Positions 14,770 to 24,000 are shown, counted from the stretch's first letter. The stretch is 64,000 nucleotides of DNA from an uncultured Phocaeicola sp. (GCA_948566455.1 CAOYQO010000005.1:102869-166868), one strand, 5' to 3'. A program made the numbers and translations. Notes: generated by a model not told the origin, from the letters alone.

Positions 14770-17652
14770 TTATTTTGCAGCTTTAACAACTACTTTCAGA
14801 GTCTTAGTTACACCGAATACATCTTTCAGTTTGAATTCGATAGTAACAGGTTCTGTAGTACCAATGCTAGAAGGCAACTGGATCATGATACCACCAGGAA
14901 CAGCAGCATAGCCTTTACTCTTCACAGCTTCGTTAGCACCAAGATCTGTAACGATAACATCTGTTGCACTGATAGTGCCTGGTTCCCAAGCTCTGGTCTT
15001 GGTATTAACATTAGTTACGAATTTAGCATTAGTGTTAACCGTACCTACAGAAACAGGGATAGCAACTTTGTTACCGTTCTTGTAATAGTATGCAGATGCA
15101 TTAGCATTAGCCAGCGTGAAGTTTGTAGCGAATCCTTCAGTACCTTCTTCAAATCCTTGACGGAGGTTCATATCAGAACGCTTATCCACATTGCCGTCAG
15201 CCTTAACACCGTCGAACAGATAGAATGTATCATCCAAAGCATCCACCAAAGTAAAGTCAGCATCTGTCAGAACCACTTCACGAGTTACATTGTTAGAAGT
15301 AAATTCTTTCTTAGCTTCTACCTTCTTAGCGTCACCCATCAAGCTAGCGAATCTCAGAGTAAAGTCTGATACTTGTTCCTTAGTTGCCGGATATACTCCG
15401 TAGAACCTGTAGTTGGCAACTATCGGAAGATTAGCTTCTCCAGTAGTTACATTTCCAACAAGAGTACGTGTATTCCATTCTTTTGCAAGACTTGAATATA
15501 CGATATTAGTCAAAGGAATATTCTGAAGTCTCGTAGCATAATCTTGACCTAACACTTCATAACCGGAATAAGTAAACCAATTATCTACATTTTCATTATG
15601 GCTCAAAGTATAGTACTGAGCTGTAGAACCAAATACAGTATATTGTTTAGCATATGCAGTAGTAAATGCTTCATAGAATGGAACACTCATAATTTCTACA
15701 TCGCCTTCTTTTACCAAGTCACCATAAATGCTCAATACATTCTTCTTGTCATTCCAGATAGCCTTCTCACCGTTTACACGAGTAATATCCAAAGTCGGCT
15801 GAGTGAATTCGAATGGCAAGATGATCGAAGCAACAGGTGTGTTGGTGTCTTCATCTTTCACTGTCAAAGTCAACTGATAAGCGTTCTTCAAAGTGAAGTT
15901 ATACGGATATCCTTCAGATACAACGAACTGGAATGTTATGGTGTTGTCCACAATAGCATAACGAACATTATACCCTTTTGTCCAGTTATCCCAATATTCA
16001 TTGTTTTCGCCTTCACCACCAATCAATTCGAAATCAATGCGTCCAGCTTCAACGGCACTCTTCCATACAGCCTTTTCTATAGCACTCATTTCATTGATTA
16101 TTTTATCCAATGAATAAGCCTTAGTATTAAGAGCAAATACTTGCTTCTCATTAGCAGACCAAGAACCAGTAGTAGGTCTCAGTTCAGGATTATAATTAGG
16201 ATCCTTGTCGTTTTCAACAATTAACTTAGCATCCATCGGAGTATACAGACGTTCCAAAGTAATTTCATGAGCATTTGCCATTTCTTCACGCTGATAAGCA
16301 AAGAAGTGAGGCGCATCTTTATCGCCTTGTACGATAGTACCGTCCATCAAAATGTAGTTGTAAACAAACTCAATGTAGTTATTTACTCCTGTTTCTCTTG
16401 TGAACTTGAAGCTATGACCTTCTTTATCTATTTCCACACCATACAACTGTGCGTTCTTCAAGTTCTTGGCAGATTGTTCCAAAGTAATCCAGTAGTCATA
16501 TACAGCAGCTGCATCTACAGACGGAGAAATATAAGAAACAATAGGAGTATAATCTACATTAACTGCACAATTTTCCAAGTTGCGCAAACCTACATTAACT
16601 TCGCCAATCTTCTTCAACTGAGCACTCAAATCATACGGAGTTTTAATTATTGTTTCATTCAAAGTAGCAGTCAGAGACAAAGCGTGTTTTGCACCGTCAT
16701 TAGCCTTGAACAACAGATAGTTCTTCGTTCTGGCATCATCAATATTTTCATAACGGACAAAGTCATGAGGCAATACCCATACTGCATTTTCAGAAGTGGC
16801 TCTAGTCAATACACCCTTAAACGGAACAGCATCCTTAAACGGCAATTCTGTATCCACATTGGCAGAGTTCATCAAGTTGAATGAATAAGCAGAAGCATCT
16901 GTTCCCTGAGGATTAACCACAACTTCCAAGTCGCGATCAAGAGTGGTGTACAAACCTTTCTTCAAAGTTTTTTTGGCTGGTCCGTACTCAACATCCTTCT
17001 CATTAATTCCATAAAGTGCATGCATCGGATTAGCACCATTCAAGACATCCATATAACCCATAGTAGCACTGCTCGGAATAAAAATAGTCTGTTCATCACC
17101 ATTTTCATCCTTTACAGTAATGTTCCAGCCACCTTTTACTTGTGCAGCTACCGCACCATCGGCAATATATTCTGTTTCAACGTATGCAGCCTTTTCGGTA
17201 TCCCATACCATCCAGTAACCGTTTTCGCTAATCTTTGCATCATGTCCGGCAGCGGCAGCATCACCCGGTTCGCCCTGGTCACCCTTGTCACCCTTATCTC
17301 CTTTTGCAGGATATTCAGATTTCACACCGTCAAATGCCCAGTAACCGTCAATGATGGTCACAACTGTACCATTCTTACCGTCTTCACCTTTGTCACCTTT
17401 GATAGTTTCAATGGTACTTGTAGAATTGTCACTCCAGGTTACAGTGATACCGTCACCGTTCTTCACTACGTTGGTAACATACTTACCAGCATCAACTTTT
17501 GCCTGTAAAGCTGAAAGAGCCGACTTGATATCGACCAGTTCCTTGTCGATGCGGTCAATGTCCTCATCATAGTCTTTACAAGACACAAATGTTCCTGTTG
17601 ACGAAACCATCAAGGCTCCGAACAGAACTGCACTTAAAAACTTTTTGTTCAT
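14770..17652 (-). CDS. Large DUF4988-type surface lipoprotein with collagen-like segments
   Basis: A 960-residue lipoprotein. The signal peptide ends in a lipobox with Cys25 (GTFVSC), followed by KDYDEDID; acidic residues there match the Bacteroides surface-export signal. Next come a short coiled coil (about 33-55), Gly-X-Y collagen-like tracts (GDKGEDGKNG at 86-95 and GDKGDKGDQGEPGD at 118-131) and DUF4988-like modules with repeated GYW motifs (about 95-175). A long beta-rich body ends in a probable Ig-like domain (about 870-958). No enzyme motif is seen. I infer a structural, possibly surface-layer-like coat protein. It lies 57 bp downstream of the AraC-type gene and probably shares its transcript, which would depend on the invertible promoter. 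The DUF4988 region is also found in front of some PL29 lyases, but no lyase domain is recognised here. Confidence 0.8.
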   Translation of the reverse strand: MNKKFLSAVLFGALMVSSTGTFVSCKDYDEDIDRIDKELVDIKSALSALQAKVDAGKYVTNVVKNGDGITVTWSDNSTSTIETIKGDKGEDGKNGTVVTIIDGYWAFDGVKSEYPAKGDKGDKGDQGEPGDAAAAGHDAKISENGYWMVWDTEKAAYVETEYIADGAVAAQVKGGWNITVKDENGDEQTIFIPSSATMGYMDVLNGANPMHALYGINEKDVEYGPAKKTLKKGLYTTLDRDLEVVVNPQGTDASAYSFNLMNSANVDTELPFKDAVPFKGVLTRATSENAVWVLPHDFVRYENIDDARTKNYLLFKANDGAKHALSLTATLNETIIKTPYDLSAQLKKIGEVNVGLRNLENCAVNVDYTPIVSYISPSVDAAAVYDYWITLEQSAKNLKNAQLYGVEIDKEGHSFKFTRETGVNNYIEFVYNYILMDGTIVQGDKDAPHFFAYQREEMANAHEITLERLYTPMDAKLIVENDKDPNYNPELRPTTGSWSANEKQVFALNTKAYSLDKIINEMSAIEKAVWKSAVEAGRIDFELIGGEGENNEYWDNWTKGYNVRYAIVDNTITFQFVVSEGYPYNFTLKNAYQLTLTVKDEDTNTPVASIILPFEFTQPTLDITRVNGEKAIWNDKKNVLSIYGDLVKEGDVEIMSVPFYEAFTTAYAKQYTVFGSTAQYYTLSHNENVDNWFTYSGYEVLGQDYATRLQNIPLTNIVYSSLAKEWNTRTLVGNVTTGEANLPIVANYRFYGVYPATKEQVSDFTLRFASLMGDAKKVEAKKEFTSNNVTREVVLTDADFTLVDALDDTFYLFDGVKADGNVDKRSDMNLRQGFEEGTEGFATNFTLANANASAYYYKNGNKVAIPVSVGTVNTNAKFVTNVNTKTRAWEPGTISATDVIVTDLGANEAVKSKGYAAVPGGIMIQLPSSIGTTEPVTIEFKLKDVFGVTKTLKVVVKAAK

Positions 17653-17709
17653 AAATAAAGATTTAAATTTATAAATTTAAAAAACTAAAAATTGGTTATA
17701 CATATACTG

Positions 17710-18207
17710 TTATAAAAGGACTTCATTCTCTATTTCCAAGTTCACCAGGTTCCTCTCGCGCGCCGCATACCGTTTCGGAGTCATACCCGTCTGACGGACG
17801 AAAGCCAGATAGAAAGGACTCTTCGAACCGAAACCGCTCCGTGACGGAACCTCGCCCAGCGGACAACCGCCGTTGCGAAGCAGCTCCTTAGCGTATTCCA
17901 CCCGGTAGCGGTTAAGCAACTCCTTCAGATGACAACCGAAGTAGCGGTTCACCGCATTGCTCAGGTAAGTCTGGTTTGTTTCGAGCATCATACTCAGTTT
18001 CTTTAACGAAAGAGAGGAATCGAGGAACGCCCGGCGTATCTCCAACTGATACAATATACCTTTATATATAAGGCTGTCTGCCGGACGGACATCCGACAGT
18101 GACGAGAACCGCGCTGTCCATTCGCGACCGGCGGCACGATAGAGCAATGTCTTCTGCCTTACAGAAGTGCTGCTCGTCTTTTTACGTCTCAGAAACAGGT
18201 ATTCCAT
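17710..18207 (-). CDS. Stand-alone AraC-type DNA-binding protein
   Basis: A 165-residue protein in which only an AraC/XylS C-terminal DNA-binding domain is recognisable. The first helix-turn-helix is at about 66-90 (LKKLSMMLETNQTYLSNAVN) and the second at about 115-145, ending in GMTPKRYAA, the usual family closing motif. The first 60 residues are basic and too short for an effector or dimerisation domain, so ligand control is unlikely; it could be a downstream half of a once larger regulator. It lies between the invertible segment and the surface lipoprotein, in the same direction as the latter. In the flipped state the promoter would start about 65 nt before this ATG. A role in activating the lipoprotein gene is inference. 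Confidence 0.8.
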   Translation of the reverse strand: MEYLFLRRKKTSSTSVRQKTLLYRAAGREWTARFSSLSDVRPADSLIYKGILYQLEIRRAFLDSSLSLKKLSMMLETNQTYLSNAVNRYFGCHLKELLNRYRVEYAKELLRNGGCPLGEVPSRSGFGSKSPFYLAFVRQTGMTPKRYAARERNLVNLEIENEVLL

Positions 18208-18245
18208 CTAAACTCGTTATTCGTTCTTATTGGCCTTTTATGCAG

Positions 18246-18267
18246 ATCTCTTAGTAAGAGATCTACA
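18246..18267 (+). repeat. Left inverted repeat of the invertible segment
   Basis: Its core is itself a near-perfect palindrome, ATCTCTTA-G-TAAGAGAT, followed by CTACA. It matches the right repeat in inverted orientation over 22 bp with one mismatch at 18264. Confidence 0.8.
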
Positions 18268-18412
18268 AACAGACGATAACAGGCTTTAAATCAAAATATT
18301 AACTATACAGATACAAGATTAAATCAGAGCCGGTAGAACCAGAAGAAAAACTTTTTTTCACAATATTCCATATTTTTTCCGCGAAAAGTGTACTAGTTAT
18401 CAAAACTTTCCT

Positions 18413-18420
18413 TATTTTTG
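18413..18420 (+). promoter_or_regulatory. Promoter -7 element inside the invertible segment
   Basis: TATTTTTG is a perfect TAnnTTTG match. The -33 region around 18388-18392 (GTGTA) is degenerate. As read, it directs transcription rightward out of the right repeat, into 400 bp of non-coding DNA. Confidence 0.6.
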
Positions 18421-18429
18421 CACGTGAAA

Positions 18430-18451
18430 TGTCGATCTCTTACTAAGAGAT
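18430..18451 (-). repeat. Right inverted repeat of the invertible segment
   Basis: TGTCGATCTCTTACTAAGAGAT. The central base of its palindromic core is C where the left repeat has G, as expected for inverted copies. Confidence 0.8.
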
Positions 18452-18784
18452 TTATACTTTTTTCATCTTCCATACATACAATAACCCATTGATTTTCAAT
18501 CATCCACAATCAGTTCCTATTCCTTCTCTTAACATATAGTAAGATAAATACATGAACAAAGATTGAAAGGATTTTTTTACAAATCTTATTCTTCACGAAT
18601 ACAAGAGCCTTATATGGCATCTTAAAAAGATTGACAAACGACAAGACACTTCCCACCCAATATAAAGCGCATATTTATAGAGAACAATAAAGAGTACATA
18701 GAATGCCATATAGAATCTCTTACCTGAAACCAAGGCTTCTCATACAGCCACAGAATAGCCGTATGAAAAGCCCTAACCAGACTG
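18452..18784. other. Non-coding stretch between the switch and the znuA promoter
   Basis: AT-rich, with no open frame of note. It contains the hairpin at 18734-18772 and nothing else I can recognise. Confidence 0.4.
18734..18772. terminator. Hairpin between the invertible segment and znuA
   Basis: GGCTT-c-TCATAC / GTATGA-a-AAGCC, with 11 pairs, one mismatch and a 15-nt loop. There is no T-run on either side, so it is a weak terminator at best, but it could insulate znuA from the OFF-oriented promoter. Confidence 0.45.
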
Positions 18785-18843
18785 AAATTGCTTATCAATT
18801 GAGCAATTTGGGGAGTATTTGTACCTGATTAATGAGCAATTTG
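18785..18843 (+). promoter_or_regulatory. Candidate operator repeats upstream of znuA
   Basis: An inverted repeat AAATTGCT (18785-18792) / AGCAATTT (18802-18809) is followed by a third copy, AGCAATTTG (18835-18843), exactly 33 bp after the second (direct repeat TGAGCAATTTG). The third copy touches the -7 element, as expected for a repressor site, possibly of a zinc-responsive Fur-family regulator (inference). Confidence 0.5.
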
Positions 18844-18845
18844 CG

Positions 18846-18853
18846 TATATTTG
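18846..18853 (+). promoter_or_regulatory. -7 element of znuA
   Basis: TATATTTG is a perfect match to TAnnTTTG, 28 bp before the znuA start codon. Confidence 0.6.
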
Positions 18854-18881
18854 TTGTTGTTAAACAGAAAAGATAACATTC

Positions 18882-19787
18882 ATGAGAACCAGACATCACA
18901 TATTTTCCCCATTGCATCCCGGCAAAAGTATCCTTTGTTCGTGCTGCATGGTACTGATAGTGTGCCTGTTTACCGCCTGTGACAGTAAACAGTCCACTTC
19001 CACAAAACCGACCCTGACTGTCACCCTGGAGCCCTTGCGCTATTTCACAGAAACCATTGCAGGCGATAAATTCAAGATAGTCAGCATGGTTCCGAAAGGA
19101 AGCAGCCCCGAAACCTACGACCCTACCCCCCAACAACTGGTCAATCTGGATAAAAGCACCGCCTACCTGCGCATCGGCTATATCGGTTTCGAACAAGCCT
19201 GGATGGATAAACTGACCACGAATGCCCCTCATCTGAAAGTATTCGATACCTCAAAAGGAATAGACGTCATACACGAAACAGGACACAACCACGGTGACCA
19301 TCATCACGAAGGGGGTATAGAGCCTCATATATGGAACTCCGCACGCAATGCCTCAGTAATCGCCCGTAATATCTACTCCGCCCTGAGTGAACTGGACAGT
19401 GCAAACGAACCTTATTTCAAGCATCGGCTGGACAGTCTGCAACAAATTATCGCACAGACAGATACGGACGTTCGTGACCGGCTACAGAATGCCGATACCA
19501 CTTTCCTTATCTATCATCCGGCACTCAGTTATTTTGCTAGGGACTACGGATTAAAGCAAATCAGCATAGAAGAAGGAGGAAAGGAACCCTCACCCGCCCA
19601 TCTGAAAGAACTGATAGAAACCTGCCGCCGGGACAATGCCCGGGTTATTTTTGTCCAACAGGAATTCGATACCCGCAATGCCCGGCTGATAGCAGATGAA
19701 CTGGGAGTCACCGTTGTTCCCATTAATCCGCTAAGTTATGAATGGCGGGAAGAGATGATCAATGTAGCAAATGCACTTGCCAAATAA
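18882..19787 (+). CDS. znuA: Zinc/manganese ABC transporter substrate-binding lipoprotein (ZnuA-like)
   Basis: A 301-residue lipoprotein with lipobox Cys33 (VCLFTAC). It belongs to the cluster A-I metal-binding proteins. A His-rich loop (131-142, HETGHNHGDHHH) is typical of zinc-specific ZnuA and is followed by EPHIWNS, which holds a metal-ligand His. Later metal-site blocks are present (YHPALSYFARDYGL and VFVQQEFDTRNA). In most bacteria such a protein delivers Zn2+ to a ZnuB permease driven by ZnuC. It is 9 bp from the ATPase gene. Putative operator repeats precede it, so zinc-dependent repression is likely but not proven. Zinc versus manganese rests mainly on the His loop. Confidence 0.88.
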   Translation: MRTRHHIFSPLHPGKSILCSCCMVLIVCLFTACDSKQSTSTKPTLTVTLEPLRYFTETIAGDKFKIVSMVPKGSSPETYDPTPQQLVNLDKSTAYLRIGYIGFEQAWMDKLTTNAPHLKVFDTSKGIDVIHETGHNHGDHHHEGGIEPHIWNSARNASVIARNIYSALSELDSANEPYFKHRLDSLQQIIAQTDTDVRDRLQNADTTFLIYHPALSYFARDYGLKQISIEEGGKEPSPAHLKELIETCRRDNARVIFVQQEFDTRNARLIADELGVTVVPINPLSYEWREEMINVANALAK

Positions 19788-19796
19788 CAGAGCCTT

Positions 19797-20564
19797 ATGA
19801 CGAATCCCATTATACAACTTACAGATATTTCCGCTTCTTACGATGAGAAGACAGTACTGAGTCACGTCAATCTCACGGTATATGAACGTGACTTCCTTGG
19901 TGTAATCGGCCCCAATGGTGGCGGAAAAACCACACTGATCAAGATCATACTAGGGTTACTGAAGCCCGCTTCGGGCAGTGTCCGTTTCTATAAGAACGAA
20001 AAAGAAGTACCCGAAATAGCCATGGGATACTTACCACAATACAACAGTATTGACAAGAAATTCCCCATCTCCGTATATGAGGTGGTATTATCGGGGCTCA
20101 ACAAACAGAAGTCCCTGTTCCACCGCTACACCCCCGAACAGCACGAACTGGTGAGCCGGATTATTGCCCGCATGGGTCTGGAAGGTTTGGAAAGCCGTGC
20201 CATCGGCGAACTGAGCGGAGGACAACTGCAACGCGCGCTCTTGGGACGCGCCTTGGTTTCAAACCCTGAGGTTGTCATTCTGGACGAACCCAATACCTAC
20301 ATTGACAAACGGTTTGAGGCCAAACTCTACTCCCTGCTGGAAGAAATCAACAAGGAACGGGCCATCATCCTGGTAAGCCATGACATAGGCACTGTGCTGC
20401 AAAATGTAAAAACCATAGCGTGCGTCAACGAAACGCTGGATTATCATCCCGATACGGAAGTAGCCACCGAATGGCTGGAAGAGCATTTCGGATGCCCCAT
20501 CGAACTGTTAGGACATGGGAACTTCCCTCACCGCATCTTGAAATGCCATCATCACGACGAATAA
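19797..20564 (+). CDS. znuC: Metal ABC transporter ATP-binding protein (ZnuC-like)
   Basis: A 255-residue ABC ATPase with Walker A GPNGGGKTT, signature LSGGQLQRALLGRAL, Walker B VVILDEPN and switch His in LVSHDIG. The D-loop region reads DEPNTYID rather than the commoner DEPTTGVD. The C-terminal tail has several His residues (HFGCPIELLGHGNFPHR, CHHHDE), suggesting metal sensing or binding. It would energise uptake with the adjacent binding protein. The expected permease gene does not follow: the next gene, 460 bp away, is an unrelated DUF2723 protein. The permease is presumably elsewhere. Confidence 0.87.
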   Translation: MTNPIIQLTDISASYDEKTVLSHVNLTVYERDFLGVIGPNGGGKTTLIKIILGLLKPASGSVRFYKNEKEVPEIAMGYLPQYNSIDKKFPISVYEVVLSGLNKQKSLFHRYTPEQHELVSRIIARMGLEGLESRAIGELSGGQLQRALLGRALVSNPEVVILDEPNTYIDKRFEAKLYSLLEEINKERAIILVSHDIGTVLQNVKTIACVNETLDYHPDTEVATEWLEEHFGCPIELLGHGNFPHRILKCHHHDE

Positions 20565-20650
20565 ATCCGATTATCGTGACCTAAGCCTTTTCATGCGGCA
20601 GGTTAAGCCCTATCCACCTTATCATTAAGCATTTTCTTACGGCAGACTTC

Positions 20651-20738
20651 TACAGTCGCCGGCAGTGCTCCGTACAGTCCACTGCAACAGACCGTACGGA
20701 CTACTATAGCAGACTGTACAGTCCACTGTAGCGGTCTA
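20651..20738 (+). repeat. Degenerate tandem repeat, 22-bp period
   Basis: Four consecutive 22-bp units start at 20651, 20673, 20695 and 20717, each beginning TAC(A/G)G. Units 2 and 4 share TACAGTCCACTG, and units 2 and 3 share CAGAC near the end. A weaker unit may continue at 20739. The surrounding 20565-21024 holds no gene; the only other elements I see are a 7-bp inverted repeat (CCTAACC / GGTTAGG) and the promoter of the next gene. Confidence 0.6.
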
Positions 20739-20981
20739 TACTGGTTTACCGTATAAAAGACCTTAACCTAACCATCAATCAAGCTTAACCATAGAGTAGA
20801 AAAAGGTTAGGAATCCAAAGGTTTCCTTCATCTGTACAAACTGAAATTTCAGAACACAGTATACAAACCAGCAATAAAACATAGAAATTCCGTTAAGGAC
20901 TGAAAGAAACATTTTCTGCCGCATTCCCTAAGGATAACACTAAATAACAGACCATTGCCTCCCTATTCCAACTTTCTTTCG

Positions 20982-20989
20982 TATCTTTG
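20982..20989 (+). promoter_or_regulatory. -7 element of the DUF2723 gene
   Basis: TATCTTTG is a perfect match, 35 bp before the start. The TTG at 20955-20957 is a slightly distant -33 candidate (24-bp spacing). Confidence 0.55.
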
Positions 20990-21024
20990 CGCCCATTGAA
21001 CGTTAACGAAACAATAATATATTC

Positions 21025-24000
21025 ATGAAACAGTACAAATTAGTCAACAACCTGGTAGGTTGGTTAGCTTTTGTCATCGCAGCTTATACTTACTGCATGA
21101 CTATAGAACCGACAGCCAGTTTCTGGGATTGTCCGGAGTTCATCACCACCGGCTATAAATTAGAGGTAGGCCACCCGCCCGGTGCACCCTTCTTTATGCT
21201 TACCGCCAACTTATTCAGCCAATTTACAAGCGACCCCAGTCAAGTAGCCAGAATGGTCAATACCATGAGCGCTCTGATGAGTGCGGCTTGTATCCTGTTC
21301 CTTTTCTGGAGTATAACCCATCTGGTGAAAAAACTGATATGCCCCGATGACAAAGAGATGACCTTGGGCAAACTCATTACCATTATGGGGTCAGGACTGG
21401 TGGGAGCCTTGGCTTATACATGGAGCGACACCTTCTGGTTCAGTGCCGTAGAAGGCGAGGTATACGCTTACTCCAGCCTCTTCACCGCAGTCGTATTCTG
21501 GTTGATTTTAAAATGGGAATCCGTTGCCAACGAGCCTCACAGCGACCGCTGGCTGGTTCTGATTGCTTACCTGACCGGACTTTCCATCGGTGTGCACTTG
21601 CTGAACTTATTGTGTATTCCGGCCATTGTACTGGTGTACTATTATAAAAAGAATCCCGATGCCAACCTCAAAGGCAGTCTGCTGGCACTTACAGGCTCCA
21701 TGGTGTTGGTTGCAGCAGTGCTGTACGGTATCGTGCCGGGCGTAGTAAAAGTGGGAGGATGGTTCGAACTGCTGTTCGTCAACAGTTTCGGTATGCCTTT
21801 CAACAGCGGTCTGATAGTCTACATCATTCTACTCGCCGCATCCATTATCTGGGGTGTTTACGAAAGCTATACGGAAAAGAGCCGCAAACGCATGAATATC
21901 TCCTTCATGGTAACTATCGCCATGCTGGGCATCCCCTTCTATGGCTACGGATGGAGCAGCGCCTTGATAGGCATTATCATACTAGGAATCTTGGGCGTTT
22001 ATCTGTTTGCTGATTTGAACAAGAAATATCAGATTAGCGCACGTACTTTAAACACCTCTTTGCTGTGCATCATGATGATTATGGTAGGATACTCCTCATA
22101 CGCCTTGATTGTGATCCGCTCTACCGCCAATACTCCGATGGACCAGAACTCTCCGGAAGACATCTTCACTTTAGGAGAATACCTGGGCCGCGAGCAATAT
22201 GGAACCCGTCCTTTGTTCTACGGACAGACATACGCCTCCAAACCGGCACTGAAAGAAGTGGACGGAGGATGTGTATATGATGTGACGGAAGGCGCTCCCG
22301 TGTATCAACGGAAGGAGAAAGCGACTCCCGATGAAAAGGACAGCTACGAAGTAGTGCGTCATAAGACCGATTACAAGTATGCACAAAATATGCTCTTCCC
22401 GCGCATGTACAGCGATGCACACGCACAGGCCTACGAAGACTGGCTGGGCGGCATCAAAGGCGTGCAGGTTCCTTACGACCAGTGCGGACAGATGGTGATG
22501 GTGAAAGTCCCGACCCAATGGGATAACATCAAGTTCTTCTTTATCTACCAGTTGAACTACATGTACTGGAGATATTTCATGTGGAACTTTGCCGGACGCC
22601 AGAATGACATACAGGGACAGGGTGAAATAGAACATGGCAACTGGATTACCGGAATACCGTTTGTGGACAAGTTCCTGGTGGGCGACCAAAGCCTGCTCCC
22701 CTCCGACCTGAAAAACAACAAAGGGCACAATGTATTCTATTGCCTGCCGTTGATTTTGGGACTTATCGGTCTGTTCTGGCAGGCTTACAAGACAAAACGT
22801 ATCACGACTCCGAATGGGGAAGAGATAGAAGAACCGGTAGGTATCCAGCAATTCTGGATCGTATTCTTCCTGTTCTTCATGACCGGTCTGGCCATCGTGC
22901 TTTATTTGAACCAGACCCCGATGCAGCCCCGCGAACGTGACTATGCATACGCAGGTTCGTTCTATGCATTTGCCATCTGGATAGGCATGGGTGTGGCGGG
23001 TATTGCCCAATGGCTGCAAGGCAAACTGGGTGAGAAACCGGCTTCCGTCATTGCAACTGTAGTTTGTCTGTTCGTACCCATCCAAATGGTGAGCCAGACG
23101 TGGGACGACCACGACCGCAGCAACCGTTATGTGGCACGCGACTTCGGACAAAACTACCTGAGCACCGTACAGGAAGAAGGTAACCCGATTATCTTTACCA
23201 ATGGTGACAACGATACTTTCCCCTTGTGGTACAACCAGGAAACGGAAGGTTTCCGTACCGATGTACGCGTATGTAACCTGAGTTACCTGCAAACGGACTG
23301 GTACATCGACCAAATGAAGCGTCAGGCATACGACTCTCCGGCAGTGCCTATCGAATGGAGCCGTCTGGAATATGTACAGGGGCATAATGAAGGAGTGGCT
23401 GTACGTCCGGAAGTGATGGAAAGCATCAATAACTTCTACAAGCAGAACCCGGAAGAAGCCGCCAAGGAATTCGGAGACAACCCGTATGAATTGAAAAATA
23501 TTCTGAAATACTGGGTACGCTCACCCAAAGAAGGTTTACAGCTGATACCGACGGACAGCATCGTCATCAAGCTGGACAAGGAGGCAGTGAAACGCTCGGG
23601 CATGATGATTCCCGACTCCCTGCATGGTGAAATCCCCGATTACATGAGTATCTCCCTGAAAGGCAAACGTATGCTGTACAAGAGCGAGCTGATGATGCTT
23701 GAGATGCTGGCAAATACCAACTGGGAACGTCCGTTGTACATGGCTATTACGGTGGGTAGCGACAATCATCTGAATTTGGGCAACAACTTCATGCAGGAAG
23801 GTCTTGCCTACCGCATCACCCCGTTCAACACCACCCGGCTGAACGCACGCATCGACAGCGAGAAAATGTACGATAACCTGATGAACAAGTTCAAGTTCGG
23901 AGGAATCAACAACCCGGATATCTATATCGACGAGACTGTGATGCGTATGTGCCAGACCCACCGCCGTATGTTTATACAGCTGGCTACCCAGTTGATAAAA

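Larger units (their letters stand above)
18246..18451. promoter_or_regulatory. Candidate invertible phase-variation promoter segment (OFF as read)
   Basis: A 206-bp segment bounded by inverted repeats, 18246-18267 and 18430-18451 (21 of 22 bp match). It contains one perfect Bacteroides -7 element (TATTTTTG, 18413-18420) on the plus strand, pointing away from the AraC/lipoprotein genes. Inversion would place that element at 18277-18284 on the minus strand, giving a leader of about 65 nt to the AraC-type ATG at 18207. Flippable promoters of this size control capsules and the surface-layer locus of B. thetaiotaomicron (established knowledge). Inversion here is inferred. No recombinase gene is in the window, so one would have to act in trans. 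Confidence 0.7.

Noticed and set aside
15598..16884. Long plus-strand frames opposite the surface lipoprotein (171 and 205 codons)
   Set aside because: They are antisense to a clear lipoprotein gene and have shadow-type composition (Ile/Ser/Cys-rich), with no start signals.
18734..18772. Hairpin between the switch and znuA as a riboswitch or further invertible element
   Set aside because: It is a simple stem with a 15-nt loop and no conserved riboswitch core, and it has no promoter between the arms.
20651..20738. The 22-bp repeats as a CRISPR array
   Set aside because: There are no unique spacers between units: the units are directly adjacent and diverged. No cas gene is nearby.
22171..23385. 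A 404-codon minus-strand frame inside the DUF2723 gene
   Set aside because: It is antisense to a coherent membrane protein and has no domain; a shadow of codon bias in the real gene.
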